In this document: piece after piece, positions 63,607-64,000 of the stretch | How positions within the stretch are numbered: position 1 is the stretch's first letter | Layout of the letters: each line of letters opens with the position of its first letter | From: Chaetomium olivaceum | Taxonomy: Eukaryota > Ascomycota > Sordariomycetes > Sordariales > Chaetomiaceae | NCBI GenBank assembly: GCA_039881045.1 | Contig: JAYWVB010000023.1 | Location: 310,001-374,000 of the forward strand | Direction: 5' to 3' | DNA: 64,000 bases | Position numbers and translations under genes: made by a program | The notes under the pieces: generated by a model | What the model saw: only the letters and a program-made list of their open reading frames with translations | Database searches by the model: none | What the model was told of the DNA's origin: nothing

Positions 63607-64000
63607 GACGTTGGAGTGGAAGATGTGGGGACGTGGGCTGCTCGGTGAAGGTGGGAGACGAGGTAGCGCGGTGATCAGAAGAGACAGGTGGCGACAAGGG
63701 ACGTGGGAATTATGGCTGTGATGTTGATGTACAAAGGGAACGAACCCCAAGATACCACATTTTTGTCTGTATAATATAGGGTCTGGACAGGAGTGGATGA
63801 GGCGTCTATAACCGGCGGAAGGTGTTGGTGCTTGCGCTCCTCCTGCTGTCTTGGCGCCTGCTCGGTGCCGGCGCTGGTTGCGGCTTGCTTTTCTTTTTAG
63901 ATTCTGGTACAAATGTGACTTGTTGTTCTCCAACAACTTCGTTCGTTCGAATCTTCGCCGTGCGTGTTTGTTTTTGAGCCCTCGAGCCGATCGCCGTATC
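63607..64000. other. 3' flank at window end
   Basis: 394 bp downstream of the small membrane-protein gene. A frame on the minus strand (63478-63936) is the shadow of exon 2. Nothing supported. Confidence 0.5.

Noticed and set aside
1..64000. CRISPR array, bacterial operon, prophage or biosynthetic cluster
   Set aside because: No regularly spaced repeats, ribosome-binding sites or core biosynthetic enzyme genes; all genes are intron-bearing fungal housekeeping or accessory genes.

Overview
The window is nuclear DNA of a filamentous ascomycete, most likely a Sordariales/Chaetomiaceae-type fungus. The evidence is genes with 45-110 nt GT-AG introns, GC-rich coding sequence, a GH7 cellulase, a VIVID-type LOV protein, CreC/CreD-type carbon-repression genes, and a Fot1/pogo-like transposon. 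All gene models were read by eye from both strands. Exon joins rest on splice motifs, reading frame and recalled family similarity; no alignment was run.

Layout: NDC80 (+) and TRM8 (-) converge, and TRM8 diverges from HOM6 (+). A small membrane protein (-) and a CCDC174/DUF4078 protein (+) follow. An apparently intact pogo-like element lies at 7801-9661. After it come a low-complexity hypothetical gene (-), a hypothetical gene with a possible nuclease-like core (+), and a non-coding intron-rich host gene for six C/D snoRNAs (-). Next are an Fpg-type DNA glycosylase (+), a cupin (-), a GH7 cellobiohydrolase (+), a VVD-like photoreceptor (-), the SUMO ligase NSE2 (+), a Clr5-domain protein (-) and a decayed kinase-like pseudogene (+). 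The second half holds SLM1-like (-), CreD-type arrestin (-), a doubtful gene (-), CreC (-), GEM1/Miro (+), ABD1 cap methyltransferase (-), RPN7 (+), alanine aminotransferase (-), bL33m (+), a 1383-aa coiled-coil protein (-) and a 140-aa membrane protein (+).

Two themes stand out. (1) Six intronic C/D snoRNAs at 15195-16538 carry rRNA guides that match, in the same transcriptional order, yeast snR78-77-76-75-74-73. (2) Two components of the fungal carbon-catabolite-repression system (CreC and a CreD-type arrestin) are neighbours, and a typical repression target (a cellulase) lies about 13 kb from the nearer of them.

Data caveat: at least a dozen conserved genes carry single-base indels, mostly one base missing from a G/C/A/T run. 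The reading frame of the family resumes right after each one. This looks like consensus error in the assembly rather than gene decay, so many models need a frame correction.
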